Source of the DNA: CAZWUK01 sp964636685
GTDB lineage: Bacteria; Bacillota; Clostridia; Christensenellales; CAG-138
Length of the DNA: 35,534 nt
Reading direction: 5' to 3'
NCBI GenBank assembly: GCA_964636685.1
Contig: CAZWUK010000013.1
Span: 1-35,534 of the forward strand
Shown: positions 7,594-14,969 of the stretch, one piece after another
How the letters are laid out: each line of letters begins with the position of its first letter
How positions within the stretch are numbered: position 1 is the stretch's first letter
Translations under genes and position numbers: made by a program
The notes under the pieces: generated by a model
The model's database searches: none
What the model was told of the DNA's origin: nothing
Seen by the model: the letters and a program-made list of their open reading frames with translations, nothing else

Positions 7594-8897
7594 AAACAAG
7601 TCTCCGTTTTCTGTCCTCCGGGATATTGAATGCCGGGAACATACGTGTTGTACATTGCCTCCGTAACGCCGTGGTTCTCGATTATTTCCCGATAAAAAAC
7701 GCCGCTTTGCTTTATGGTGCGCGATTGCGTGGGATAATCAAGATACACAATTCCAAATCGTGCGGATTCGCCTTCCGCCCACTCAAAATTATCAATAAAG
7801 CACCAGTGATAATAGCGCGTAATCGGAAGTCCGCTGTCTGCAATGGCTCTGAGATGCTCGTACAGGTAACGGCAGCGGAAGGCGTCGCTGTTATCACAGG
7901 TTCCGTTTTCCGTAATATAGATCGGACGATTTGGCAGAATGCGCAGCATCATTTTTGCACAGGCAACAATGCCGTCCGGGTAAATTTCCCAACCGAGGTC
8001 GTTGATGGGCGCGTCATGGCAAACGCCGTCTGCAAAGCCGGAGACTGTGGAGCGCGTGTAGTAGTTTACAGCGGAAAAATCAGCATAGACGCCCGTTTTC
8101 AGATGTGCGGGATTGCTGATTGGAAAAGAGAAGCGTCCAAGACACATTGCCTTTGTCATGGCAGTTTGAAAGCAGGTTTCCAATAGATGCGCGGATAATT
8201 TGTGAAGAATGTTTTTTGGATTCTTCGGGGTAAACACGCGAAGATGATTTGCAAAGCTGACCTTGGTATCGGAAAAACCAAGTTCTGTGCGAACCTGATG
8301 GATCAAGCGATAGGCTTCGATATGACAGGCGGTCAGCACGCTCATGACGCGCATTGACTGGGAAAAGGAACGTTTCCCCGGCGGCCAAGAACCGAAAAAG
8401 TAGCCGTTCGTGGCATAGACATTAGGTTCGTTGATGGTGATATATTCCGATACAAGATCGCCGAAGGAACGCACTGCCTTCTCTATAAAACGCAGAAAAT
8501 ACTTCTTATTTTCCAACTTCTCAAATCCGCCGCACTGCTCAAACCACATTGGGTTCGTAAAATGATGCAGCGTCAAAAGCGGTTTTATTCCCGCCTCCTT
8601 CAAGCAGCGGAGCTCCTCGCGGTAATGCGCGATACTTCCTTCGTCAAATACGCCCATGACCGGTTCGATACGCGCCCATTCGACGCCGAAACGATAGAGC
8701 TGTATCTTCAGATCAGACATCAGACAGGTATCCTCCTGATATCTGTTCCAGTGGTCGTTTGCGCGCTGCGGATTTGTACCGTCCTTTACGCCGCCGCGAT
8801 CTGCCCAGTCCGACCATGAGTGCGTACAGTTACCGCCTTCGATCTGCGTAGCGCAGGTTGCTACGCCGAGCAAGAAACCATCCGGGAGCGTAAACAT
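7590..8897 (-). CDS. GH1 beta-glucosidase/beta-galactosidase
   Basis: This is a 435-residue cytoplasmic retaining beta-glycosidase. The family-1 acid/base glutamate is E157 in TINEPN and the nucleophile E330 in ITENG. Q18, H111 and the NFEW signature (370-373) form the sugar-binding subsite. NFEWAEGESARFG favours unphosphorylated beta-glucosides or beta-galactosides over 6-phospho sugars, in keeping with a symporter rather than a PTS nearby. The ATG follows AAGGAGG. The stop overlaps the alpha-galactosidase start by four bases, indicating translational coupling. The protein is slightly short for GH1 (usually 440-470) but every expected motif is present. The precise substrate cannot be read from sequence. 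Confidence 0.93.
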   Translation of the reverse strand: MFTLPDGFLLGVATCATQIEGGNCTHSWSDWADRGGVKDGTNPQRANDHWNRYQEDTCLMSDLKIQLYRFGVEWARIEPVMGVFDEGSIAHYREELRCLKEAGIKPLLTLHHFTNPMWFEQCGGFEKLENKKYFLRFIEKAVRSFGDLVSEYITINEPNVYATNGYFFGSWPPGKRSFSQSMRVMSVLTACHIEAYRLIHQVRTELGFSDTKVSFANHLRVFTPKNPKNILHKLSAHLLETCFQTAMTKAMCLGRFSFPISNPAHLKTGVYADFSAVNYYTRSTVSGFADGVCHDAPINDLGWEIYPDGIVACAKMMLRILPNRPIYITENGTCDNSDAFRCRYLYEHLRAIADSGLPITRYYHWCFIDNFEWAEGESARFGIVYLDYPTQSRTIKQSGVFYREIIENHGVTEAMYNTYVPGIQYPGGQKTETCL

Positions 8898-8916
8898 TGT
8901 GCGTCCTCCTTGTGCT

Positions 8917-9426
8917 TTACTTGAATTTATTAAAGAATTTTGCCATGGGTTCGACGGTGCTGTTCAAATTCGCAATGGCGGTGTTCAGCGTATCAATATC
9001 AAGTTCCGAGAAGGCTGTGACCGTTTCATTCAAGCTGGCAATGGCTTGATTCAGCGTTTCAATGTCAAATGAATCCAGCGTATCGGTAATGTTTCCGATT
9101 GCTTTTGCGCTGTCATCCGTGAGCGACTGCACATCGGAAATCAGTCCGGCGAGATCGGCTTGGTTGAGTGTTGCGGTTGCGGTGCTGATGTTATGCAGAG
9201 CCTCTGTCAGCGGCGGCAAGACGGCCAGTACGAATATAACGATCATTCCCGCGACAATGCCCATGCAAAAGGCACAGAAGCGAAGCAGACGCACATGCAG
9301 GCGATTACTTCGCTGCTGTTCGGAGAAACCGCTGCGGACTTCGTCAAGAAGCGTTTCGATAGGGGTAGTCTGTACTGCGACTGCGGGTTCGTTTTGAATG
9401 GCTGGCGACGGTATGATCGTTTCCAT
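8917..9426 (-). CDS. small single-pass membrane protein with helical repeats
   Basis: This is a 169-residue protein of unknown family. A cytoplasmic-type N-terminus (1-46, with charged ETLLDEVRSGFSEQQRSN) is followed by one membrane segment (about 47-72) and a C-terminal helical stretch. That stretch holds two near-identical units, DIETLNQAIASLNETV (121-136) and DIDTLNTAIANLNSTV (143-158), spaced 22 residues apart, preceded by related SDVQSLTDDSAKAIGNI. The pattern suggests an amphipathic, possibly coiled-coil domain resembling DUF948-type proteins. The ATG follows TGGAGG. It is the first gene behind the operon promoter, 19 bases before the GH1 gene, so it is probably cotranscribed with the sugar genes. 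Its function is unknown. Confidence 0.75.
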   Translation of the reverse strand: METIIPSPAIQNEPAVAVQTTPIETLLDEVRSGFSEQQRSNRLHVRLLRFCAFCMGIVAGMIVIFVLAVLPPLTEALHNISTATATLNQADLAGLISDVQSLTDDSAKAIGNITDTLDSFDIETLNQAIASLNETVTAFSELDIDTLNTAIANLNSTVEPMAKFFNKFK

Positions 9427-9449
9427 GAAAGGCCTCCAAAGAAATCGGA

Positions 9450-9478
9450 TTGTAATAAGCTGTTTTCTATACTATAAT
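9450..9478 (+). promoter_or_regulatory. promoter for ogt and the AlkA-type gene
   Basis: TTGTAA (9450-9455), a 17-base spacer and TATAAT (9473-9478) end about 30 bases before the ogt ATG. It overlaps the oppositely directed promoter at 9466-9493, so the two may exclude each other. Confidence 0.7.
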
Positions 9479-9493
9479 ACAATTCAAAATCAA
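9466..9493 (-). promoter_or_regulatory. promoter for the membrane protein/GH1/GH36/symporter operon
   Basis: Read on the minus strand, TTGATT (9488-9493) and TATAGA (9466-9471) are separated by 16 bases, about 40 bases before ATG 9426. No clear operator palindrome accompanies it. Confidence 0.55.
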
Positions 9494-9508
9494 TGGGAAG
9501 TGAAAAGT

Positions 9509-9964
9509 ATGCAGACCGGGTATTACAGGTCGCCGATTGGCATATTACAGATAGACACGGATACTAAGAATGTTACGGGAATTCGCATTGTTGAAAGGGC
9601 GTCGCCCAAAGCACCGGACAGCGCGTTGCTTGTACGGCTCAAGGAGGAATTGGAGGAGTACTTTTACGGAAGATTGAAGGAGTTTTCCATTCCGCTGCAT
9701 CCCGCCGGAACACAATTTCAGAAAAAAGTTTGGGACGTGCTGAGAACAGTTCCGTACGGCGCGACGTGCTCCTATGGCGAGCTTGCAGGCAAGGCTGGCA
9801 ACGAAAAGGCATGCCGCGCCGTCGGCATGGCAAATCATCAAAATCCCATATTGATTTTGATTCCGTGTCACAGGGTAATTGGCGCAAACGGATCACTGAC
9901 AGGCTATGCGGCGGGAATCGAAAACAAAAAGTATCTGCTCGAGCTGGAAAGAGCGCATCGATAA
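9509..9964 (+). CDS. ogt: methylated-DNA-[protein]-cysteine S-methyltransferase
   Basis: This 151-residue suicide repair protein transfers the alkyl group from O6-methylguanine or O4-methylthymine to its own cysteine. The active site is ILIPCHRVIG with Cys120. The helix-turn-helix DNA-binding part (QFQKKVWDVLRTVPYGATCSYGELA, here split: QFQKKVWDVLRT at 69-80, then VPYGATCSYGELA) and the closing SLTGYAAGIENKKYLLELE are typical. ATG 9509 was chosen over an in-frame start at 9398, which would lie inside the divergent gene and before the promoter. GGGAAG stands 8 bases upstream. Its TAA overlaps the next ATG by one base (TAATG). Confidence 0.95.
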   Translation: MQTGYYRSPIGILQIDTDTKNVTGIRIVERASPKAPDSALLVRLKEELEEYFYGRLKEFSIPLHPAGTQFQKKVWDVLRTVPYGATCSYGELAGKAGNEKACRAVGMANHQNPILILIPCHRVIGANGSLTGYAAGIENKKYLLELERAHR

Positions 9965-10587
9965 TGCAGCATTTTTCGTATTCACAGGCGCAAATTGACG
10001 CATTGCGCAACGCGGACGCAAAGTTGGGCGCTGCAATCAGCGAAATCGGAGCAATCAAGCGAGTGGTAATTCCTGATTTATTTACCGCCTTGGTAAATAC
10101 GATCGTCGGCCAGCAAATTTCACCCAAGGCACAGCAAACGGTATGGAGCAGGGTGACGGCGCTGCTGCCTGTCATTACGCCGCAGACCGTCCTCTCAATT
10201 GACCCGCAGATGCTGCAACAGTGCGGCATGAGCGCAAGAAAGGCGCGCTGTATCCATTCGGCTGCCGACAGGATTTACACCGGCGGATTCGACTTAAACG
10301 CGCTTGTAACCAGTTCGGATGAAGATGTCTGCAAGAAGCTCTCCTCCTTATCGGGCGTCGGCGTCTGGACGGCGGAAATGCTGCTCCTGTTTTCTTTGGA
10401 ACGTCAGGATGTTTTCAGCGCCGGCGACGCGGGAATTCGGAAGGGGTTGTGCTGCTTGCACGACTTAACGCATGTTGACGAAATGACCTTCGCGCGGTAT
10501 AAGACGTTATATTCACCAAACGGATCAGTCGCGTCAATCTATCTGTGGGAAATTGCGGCGAGGAACAAACGGACGACTATGAACTGA
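9964..10587 (+). CDS. DNA-3-methyladenine glycosylase, HhH-GPD (AlkA type)
   Basis: This is a 207-residue base-excision glycosylase that would remove 3-methyladenine and related alkylated bases. The core has IPDLFTALVNTIVGQQIS (36-53), typical of AlkA-type proteins, the helix-hairpin-helix LSSLSGVGVWTAEMLL (127-142) and the catalytic aspartate D155 in FSAGDAGIRKG. It lacks the long N-terminal domain of E. coli AlkA, as short Gram-positive members do. The start overlaps the ogt stop, so both alkylation-repair proteins are made together. No Ada-type regulator is in the window. Confidence 0.92.
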   Translation: MQHFSYSQAQIDALRNADAKLGAAISEIGAIKRVVIPDLFTALVNTIVGQQISPKAQQTVWSRVTALLPVITPQTVLSIDPQMLQQCGMSARKARCIHSAADRIYTGGFDLNALVTSSDEDVCKKLSSLSGVGVWTAEMLLLFSLERQDVFSAGDAGIRKGLCCLHDLTHVDEMTFARYKTLYSPNGSVASIYLWEIAARNKRTTMN

Positions 10588-10733
10588 AAGTGTTCTGGAT
10601 AAGCGCTGTCGCTGCTTAAAGCAACGATTTACCAGTGGACACACACATGAAAACTCGAATGAAGCCGATCCGAACACGATTATCCTCAAGGTACGATTGA
10701 CAAGTGCGGTTGTTTTTCAAGAGGGGAAAAGGT
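10588..10733. other. intergenic stretch with no recognisable gene
   Basis: Together with the ZIP leader this makes a gap of about 310 bases. I see no convincing frame, terminator with a T tract, or promoter pair in 10588-10733. A TTGACA at 10697-10702 has no matching -10 box at the right distance. Confidence 0.5.
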
Positions 10734-10847
10734 ATGAGATCGATTTTTTTCGGAGCAGGACGCGCCGGCTTTGCGCTGAAAGCTTTTCAGCACGGCTTTG
10801 CGAAAAAAACTCTGCTCGCACGTTTTTTGTTTTCTATGGTAATATAA
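10734..10847 (+). CDS. possible 37-residue cationic peptide
   Basis: ATG 10734 is preceded by a good ribosome binding site (GAGGGG, 7 bases upstream) and opens a frame to TAA 10845-10847. The peptide begins MRSIFFGAGRAGFALKAFQH and continues with KKTLLARFLFSMVI. It is basic and hydrophobic, able to form an amphipathic helix. Within the frame the DNA has a palindrome GCTGAAA-GCT-TTTCAGC (10775-10791) flanked by direct copies of CGGCTTTGCG (10766-10775, 10793-10802). It ends 52 bases before the ZIP gene and could be a leader peptide or small membrane peptide. It may be chance, since peptide conservation cannot be tested here. Confidence 0.35.
   Translation: MRSIFFGAGRAGFALKAFQHGFAKKTLLARFLFSMVI
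10840..10845 (+). promoter_or_regulatory. possible extended -10 box upstream of the ZIP gene
   Basis: TGGTAATAT gives an extended -10 (TGn plus TAATAT at 10840-10845) about 55 bases before the ZIP start. No good -35 box is seen, so this is weak. Confidence 0.25.
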
Positions 10848-10899
10848 AACAAACGGAATGTCGCTCGTATTCCAAATCCATATCGTTCTAGGAGGTCGC

Positions 10900-11682
10900 G
10901 TGAATCTTTTGATTTTTTGCGGGTTGCTGATCCCGCTGCTTGGCACCGTACTTGGCGCATCCATGGTGTTCTTTCTTAAAAAGCCAATGGGCGATCGTCT
11001 GCAAAAATCACTGCTTGGCTTTGCATCCGGTGTGATGATTGCCGCAGCCGTTTGGTCACTGCTGATTCCGGCAATTGAAATGACGGAGGCGGACGGCGGA
11101 ATCGCGTGGATTCCCGCAGCGGTTGGGTTTCTTTTGGGAATGCTCTTTTTACTGGCGCTGGATACATTTGTACCGCACCAGCACATGGATTGCGAACAGC
11201 CGGAAGGAAAGGAATCAAATCTTTCCAGATCCTCGATGCTGCTGTTTGCTGTGACGCTTCACAATGTACCGGAGGGCATGGCCGTCGGCGTTGTCTTTGC
11301 GGGACTTCTTTCCGGCAGTGCCACGGTGTCGGCAACCGGGGCAATCGCGCTTGCCGTCGGGATCGCTATTCAAAATTTTCCAGAAGGCGCGATTCTTTCT
11401 ATGCCGCTGCGAAGCGCCGGTATGTCGCGGGCGAAAGCCTTCCGAGCAGGCGCGCTTTCCGGCGTAGTAGAACCGATCGCCGCAATACTGACAATTCTGC
11501 TGTCAAAGGTTCTTGTGCCGGTTTTACCCTATCTGCTCGCTTTTGCTGCCGGCGCCATGCTCTACGTGGTGGTGGAGGAGCTGATCCCGGAATCGCAGGC
11601 GGGCGCACACACAAATATTGCGACGATCGGGGTTGCGGCAGGGTTTGTATTGATGATGATACTTGATGTTGCGCTGGGTTAA
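10900..11682 (+). CDS. ZIP-family divalent metal transporter
   Basis: This is a 260-residue membrane transporter, probably importing Zn2+ or another divalent cation (ZupT-like). Hydrophobic helices alternate with a short loop containing the possible metal ligands PHQHMD (92-97). The two signature helices carry HNVPEGMAVG (121-130) and QNFPEGAILSMPL (158-170), which supply the metal-binding His, Asn and Glu residues. The C-terminal helices include YVVVEELIPES. GTG 10900 was chosen because AGGAGG ends 4 bases before it. Upstream in-frame ATG 10858 has no ribosome binding site. The metal and direction are known only from the family. Confidence 0.92.
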   Translation: MNLLIFCGLLIPLLGTVLGASMVFFLKKPMGDRLQKSLLGFASGVMIAAAVWSLLIPAIEMTEADGGIAWIPAAVGFLLGMLFLLALDTFVPHQHMDCEQPEGKESNLSRSSMLLFAVTLHNVPEGMAVGVVFAGLLSGSATVSATGAIALAVGIAIQNFPEGAILSMPLRSAGMSRAKAFRAGALSGVVEPIAAILTILLSKVLVPVLPYLLAFAAGAMLYVVVEELIPESQAGAHTNIATIGVAAGFVLMMILDVALG

Positions 11683-11729
11683 ACGCTGCGGCAATATCTG
11701 CCGATAATGAGAGGAAAGGGGGGTAAAAA

Positions 11730-12296
11730 ATGCCGATCTTTGCGCGCGGTGTGCCAAAAGATAAATTAACGATACTGTTTTTTTTGCAATCTATTGCAGA
11801 GGATATTACAAAAGAGCAGCTATGGCGAGCGATGGCGGAAAACGATTGCATGGCCTACTTTGACTTTCAAAAGGCCGTATATGAGCTGGAGGAGGATGCG
11901 TTCGTCGCGGCTGTGCCGCGAGCGTTTGGGCAGTGCTTTCGCGTGACGGCGCAAGGGGAGAAGCTGCTTTGCATGTTTTCCGAAAGTCTCCCCTTCTCAT
12001 TGCGCAAAGGGTTATTGGATTATGTTAAAGAGAACCGAGAGCAGATGCGCACGGAGACGCAATTGACTTCTTCAATGCAGGCATTGGATGAAGAAGCCGG
12101 CACATATCGCGTAACACTGCTGGCACAGGAAAACAACGGCGAGATTATGTCCGTTTCCCTGCGCGCAGCATCGCGCGATATGGCACAGCGGATGTGCGCA
12201 AACTGGATTGAGGCGTCTCCAAAAGTCTATGCCTGTCTGCTGAATGAGCTATTGCCAAATACCGATACGCCGCTTCCGGACGATGCGACAAGGTGA
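11730..12296 (+). CDS. DUF4364-family protein
   Basis: This is a 188-residue protein of the DUF4364 family, found in Clostridia and related to PadR-like winged-helix proteins. Residues about 10-80 look like the winged-helix part (KLTILFFLQSIAEDITKEQL, then the DFQKAVYELEEDAFV helix and FRVTAQGEKLL). The C-terminal half (about 110-180) forms an alpha/beta domain of unknown role. The ATG follows GGGGGG six bases upstream. It starts 47 bases after the ZIP gene, and a small CGGCA/TGCCG hairpin lies between, so cotranscription is possible. DNA binding is an inference from fold. No target is known. Confidence 0.85.
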   Translation: MPIFARGVPKDKLTILFFLQSIAEDITKEQLWRAMAENDCMAYFDFQKAVYELEEDAFVAAVPRAFGQCFRVTAQGEKLLCMFSESLPFSLRKGLLDYVKENREQMRTETQLTSSMQALDEEAGTYRVTLLAQENNGEIMSVSLRAASRDMAQRMCANWIEASPKVYACLLNELLPNTDTPLPDDATR

Positions 12297-12350
12297 AGCG
12301 GTCGCATAACAGCATCCGTGTGTGAGCCTTGCTCAAAGCAACTTGAAAAA

Positions 12351-12392
12351 ACAGCGGCTAGAACAAGGAATGTGCTCCGTTTATGCCGCTGT
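12351..12392. terminator. hairpin after the DUF4364 gene
   Basis: ACAGCGGC (12351-12358) pairs with GCCGCTGT (12385-12392) across a 26-base loop. No T tract follows, so it is only a possible terminator. It overlaps the end of the possible minus-strand gene at 12392-12568. Confidence 0.3.
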
Positions 12393-12568
12393 CACATGAT
12401 GGAAGCGCCATCTGTTTCAAGCCTTGGTTCATTGAAAACGCTTGCGCATATCCATGACGACGTCGTTGACGATAGTTTCAATGCAGGCGCCGTCTGATTC
12501 TGCGCGGCGCAGCCGATCAAGCCCAGCGACACAGCGACTGCCATCAGCAGAGCAATTGTTCTTTTCAT
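12392..12568 (-). pseudogene. short lipoprotein gene, probably frameshifted
   Basis: On the minus strand GGAGG stands 10 bases before ATG 12568, opening MKRTIALLMAVAVSLGLIGC, a textbook lipoprotein signal peptide with lipobox LIGC (Cys20). The frame continues to 58 residues, but after the lipobox the sequence is low in character. Another frame gives the more protein-like DGACIETIVNDVVMDMRKRF ending at TGA 12429-12431. A one-base change near 12505 would join the two into a lipoprotein of about 45 residues. It is thus either a small lipoprotein or the broken start of a larger one. The function is unknown. Confidence 0.45.
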
Positions 12569-13181
12569 CGTTTTAAATCCTCCGACCTGTATTTGCTATG
12601 CTGCTTACGGCAGCTTTTTTGCTTTTAGATCAGCCTAATACATACGCGCAGAAGCTACACTGCAACAGAAACCAATTGCGATTTTGAAATATGAAAAATA
12701 GTACTACAGCAAGCTCGTCATTACAACCGCTGAATCGGTACAGCGTTGCAAACAATGGTTTACATAGCGGACTTTTTACCATTTTGCCTGTGCCTATGCC
12801 GCGCTGCGTATTGCAATGCTTGTTTTAACACATTGAATTTACTATAGTATCCTGTATAGAATACGGTTGCACAAAGCGAAAATGACATAGGAATGCAGCC
12901 CTCTTTTCGGGAAAACATCGCATGGAGCACTCCGCTTTGGCGCTTTGCCATCGGTAGCGGCCATTGGAAATCCTGTGCAAAAAACGGGTTATCCGCTTTT
13001 AGCTATCCGTCCAATACGTTTATCGGTGGCATGGGTGGATAGGCGAAGGCTGTCAAGCAAAAACAACAACGACTTTATGCCACGTGTCCTTTTATTTTCA
13101 AAGACTGCGTTACATAATGAGAGTACGGTTAAGAAGATCTCTCATGTTCCGGCACAAGAACAGCATGGTTGGGTGAAAACA
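12569..13181. other. intergenic/leader region upstream of the CRP-type gene
   Basis: About 610 bases without a convincing gene. It holds a candidate promoter at 12833-12860 and a CTATCC/GGATAG inverted repeat near 13003-13040. An open frame continues upstream of the regulator from 12945, but its residues (1-79) do not resemble a CRP N-terminus and it lacks a ribosome binding site. The rest shows nothing I can assign. Confidence 0.5.
12833..12860 (+). promoter_or_regulatory. candidate promoter, long leader to the CRP-type gene
   Basis: TTGAAT (12833-12838), a 16-base spacer and TATAGA (12855-12860). The distance to the regulator start is over 300 bases, so it may serve an unseen small RNA or a long leader. 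Confidence 0.35.
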
Positions 13182-13877
13182 ATGATTATTGCGCATCAAA
13201 AAATGGAAAAACTGAACTGGATGCTGGAGAAAATGCCGGTTGAGATCCGGCGGCGCTGTAAACGTATATCGGTGAAACCCAATCATGTGATTATACGACA
13301 TGGCGACACGCTGCAGGTGGTTTATATTCTCCTGAGCGGGCTGGTTCAGATTAGCCACTCCACGCCGGACGGTAAGCTGAAGCGAGTGGTATATGTGACG
13401 CCCGGCTATACCATCGGTGAGATGGAGGCGTTGGCGCAAACAGAATGCAATGAAATGGTCTTTTCCGCCGTGGCATTTGAACATTCTGAAATGTTTTCGA
13501 TTCCGAAAGCTGACTTTTTGCAGTGGTTGGCGGAGGATCATGAAATAGCGCTCTACATTTGCCGGTGTCTTGCGGACAAGATGCTGGTTGCCGCCTTGGA
13601 AATTGGAGAGCATACGCCAAAGCCGGGTATTGTACGCGTGACGGAATACCTGCTATATAGCACAAGAGACGGTGCTCGGGAAAGGCGAATCAATCACACC
13701 AGAGCAGAAATAGCAGAAAGCTGCGGTATCGGCATTCGAACGGTGAACCGCGCAATCAGCACCCTAAAGAAGCTTCGGCTGTTGACCATCAATAGCGGAA
13801 AAATATGTATAGATTCGGACAATCGCCAACAGCTGGAAGCATTTATTGAAGAAAGCATGATTGACAATAACGCATAA
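13182..13877 (+). CDS. CRP-family transcriptional regulator
   Basis: This is a 231-residue regulator probably governing the nucleoside genes that follow. The barrel domain (about 20-130) has HVIIRHGDTLQVVYILLSGL and the PGYTIGEMEALAQTE turn. A dimer helix follows, and the winged helix-turn-helix near 170-210 reads NHTRAEIAESCGIGIRTVNR with AISTLKKLRLL. It is distinct from the regulator at 2124. ATG 13182 was chosen because it gives a normal CRP-family length and N-terminus. The frame is open upstream to 12945. Only a weak GGGTG precedes the start, and GTG 13173 is an alternative. It ends 21 bases before the nucleoside hydrolase, consistent with one operon. The effector is unknown. Confidence 0.85.
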   Translation: MIIAHQKMEKLNWMLEKMPVEIRRRCKRISVKPNHVIIRHGDTLQVVYILLSGLVQISHSTPDGKLKRVVYVTPGYTIGEMEALAQTECNEMVFSAVAFEHSEMFSIPKADFLQWLAEDHEIALYICRCLADKMLVAALEIGEHTPKPGIVRVTEYLLYSTRDGARERRINHTRAEIAESCGIGIRTVNRAISTLKKLRLLTINSGKICIDSDNRQQLEAFIEESMIDNNA

Positions 13878-13898
13878 GCGGAGGAACAACAATAGGTT

Positions 13899-14846
13899 AT
13901 GAGAAACGTGATTATGGATTGCGACCCTGGACATGACGATGCAATTGCATTGCTGCTTGCATCCAGAGCAGACGCCATAAAAATAATTGGCGTCACGACG
14001 GTCTGCGGGAACAGTGAACTGAAGAACACATCCGTCAACGCACTTAAGGTGTTGGATTACGCAGATGTACACGACGTTCCGGTATATGCCGGCTGTAACA
14101 AGCCAATGATGCAGGAACTGTTCCGGCTGACAGGCGTTATCATTCATGGTGAGAACGGTTTGGGCGGCCCAAACATTCCGTCAGCGACGAGGTCACTCGA
14201 GACGGAGCATGCGGTTCCCTACCTAATTCGCACGCTGCGCAATGCTGACGAAAAAATCACCTTAATTGTAACGGGCCCCATGACCAATATTGCAACTGCG
14301 TTTGTGACAGCCCCGGAGATCAAGGAGCACGTGGAAGAGATTATTATCATGGGCGGGGCGATCAATGAAGCGGGCAATATTACTTCGGCAGCGGAATTTA
14401 ATGTTTACGTGGATCCGGAGGCGGCAAAGATCGTTGTGAACAGCGGCTGTAAGATTACTTTAGTCACATTGGACGTAACAATGAAAGCTGTGTTCTACGA
14501 AAAGGACATTAACAGAATAAAACAGAATGGCGACAAGGTGTCCACACTGGTGGGGGAACTGCTGGATTTTTTTGGGAATACCCATGTGGATCATTTTGGA
14601 TTTATGGCGTGCCCTATTCATGACGCACTGTGCGTCGGTATTTTGATTGATCCAACGCTGATCGAATTTCAACAGACCAATTTGGATATTTCTGTGGCGG
14701 ATCCGCTTACCAGAGGAGAAACTGTCGCGGATATATGGGATATTACCGGCAAACCGCACAATGCCAGAGTAAGTATGAAGGTGGATCGGGAAAAATTTGT
14801 AAATATGATTGTGGAGCACATGAAGAAGCCATATGTGGCAAAATAA
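13899..14846 (+). CDS. nucleoside hydrolase (inosine/uridine-preferring type)
   Basis: This 315-residue enzyme cleaves the N-glycosidic bond of ribonucleosides to base and ribose. The Ca2+-binding N-terminal signature is clear: D7-C-D9-P-G-H-D13-D14. Other active-site elements are IHGENGLGG (H83 region), the TGPMTN loop (125-130), the EFNVYVDPEAA segment (166-176) and H241-D242 in CPIHDALC, which fit the RihA/RihB-like pyrimidine-preferring group. GGAGG lies rather far upstream (14 bases), so the start could be slightly off. Downstream ribokinase would phosphorylate the released ribose. In E. coli a nucleoside hydrolase of this class also lies near psuK/psuG, supporting a role in pyrimidine nucleoside breakdown. 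Confidence 0.93.
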   Translation: MRNVIMDCDPGHDDAIALLLASRADAIKIIGVTTVCGNSELKNTSVNALKVLDYADVHDVPVYAGCNKPMMQELFRLTGVIIHGENGLGGPNIPSATRSLETEHAVPYLIRTLRNADEKITLIVTGPMTNIATAFVTAPEIKEHVEEIIIMGGAINEAGNITSAAEFNVYVDPEAAKIVVNSGCKITLVTLDVTMKAVFYEKDINRIKQNGDKVSTLVGELLDFFGNTHVDHFGFMACPIHDALCVGILIDPTLIEFQQTNLDISVADPLTRGETVADIWDITGKPHNARVSMKVDREKFVNMIVEHMKKPYVAK

Positions 14847-14930
14847 TCGGATAACGTTATCGCGGGCAAGAAACGTCCGATGAAACCATGCCTGTAAAGG
14901 CAAGATGTCACAATATCCGAGGCGATAACG
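14847..14930. promoter_or_regulatory. structured intergenic element before the ribokinase gene
   Basis: This 120-base gap is rich in inverted repeats: a 12-bp palindrome GATAACGTTATC (14850-14861), CGTTATCGC/GCGATAACG (14855-14863, 14922-14930), TCGGATA/TATCCGA (14847-14853, 14914-14920), and a small hairpin TGCCT-GTAA-AGGCA with a GNRA-type loop in between. It could be an operator pair or an RNA element controlling the ribokinase gene. No known riboswitch is recognised. Confidence 0.5.
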
Positions 14931-14969
14931 AATAGTGCACAAATCGTTATGTGAGCAAGGGGAAATTTT

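Noticed and set aside
7590..8897. 6-phospho-beta-glucosidase assignment for the GH1 protein
   Set aside because: The NFEWAEG signature lacks the phosphate-binding pattern of 6-phospho enzymes, and the neighbouring transporter is a cation symporter, not a PTS.
10734..10899. A known metal riboswitch (yybP-ykoY or NiCo type) ahead of the ZIP gene
   Set aside because: The palindrome and repeats do not show the conserved sequence elements of those classes.
12945..13181. N-terminal extension of 79 residues on the CRP-type regulator
   Set aside because: The extension is Arg-rich and unlike the family, lacks a ribosome binding site, and the normal CRP length begins at 13182.
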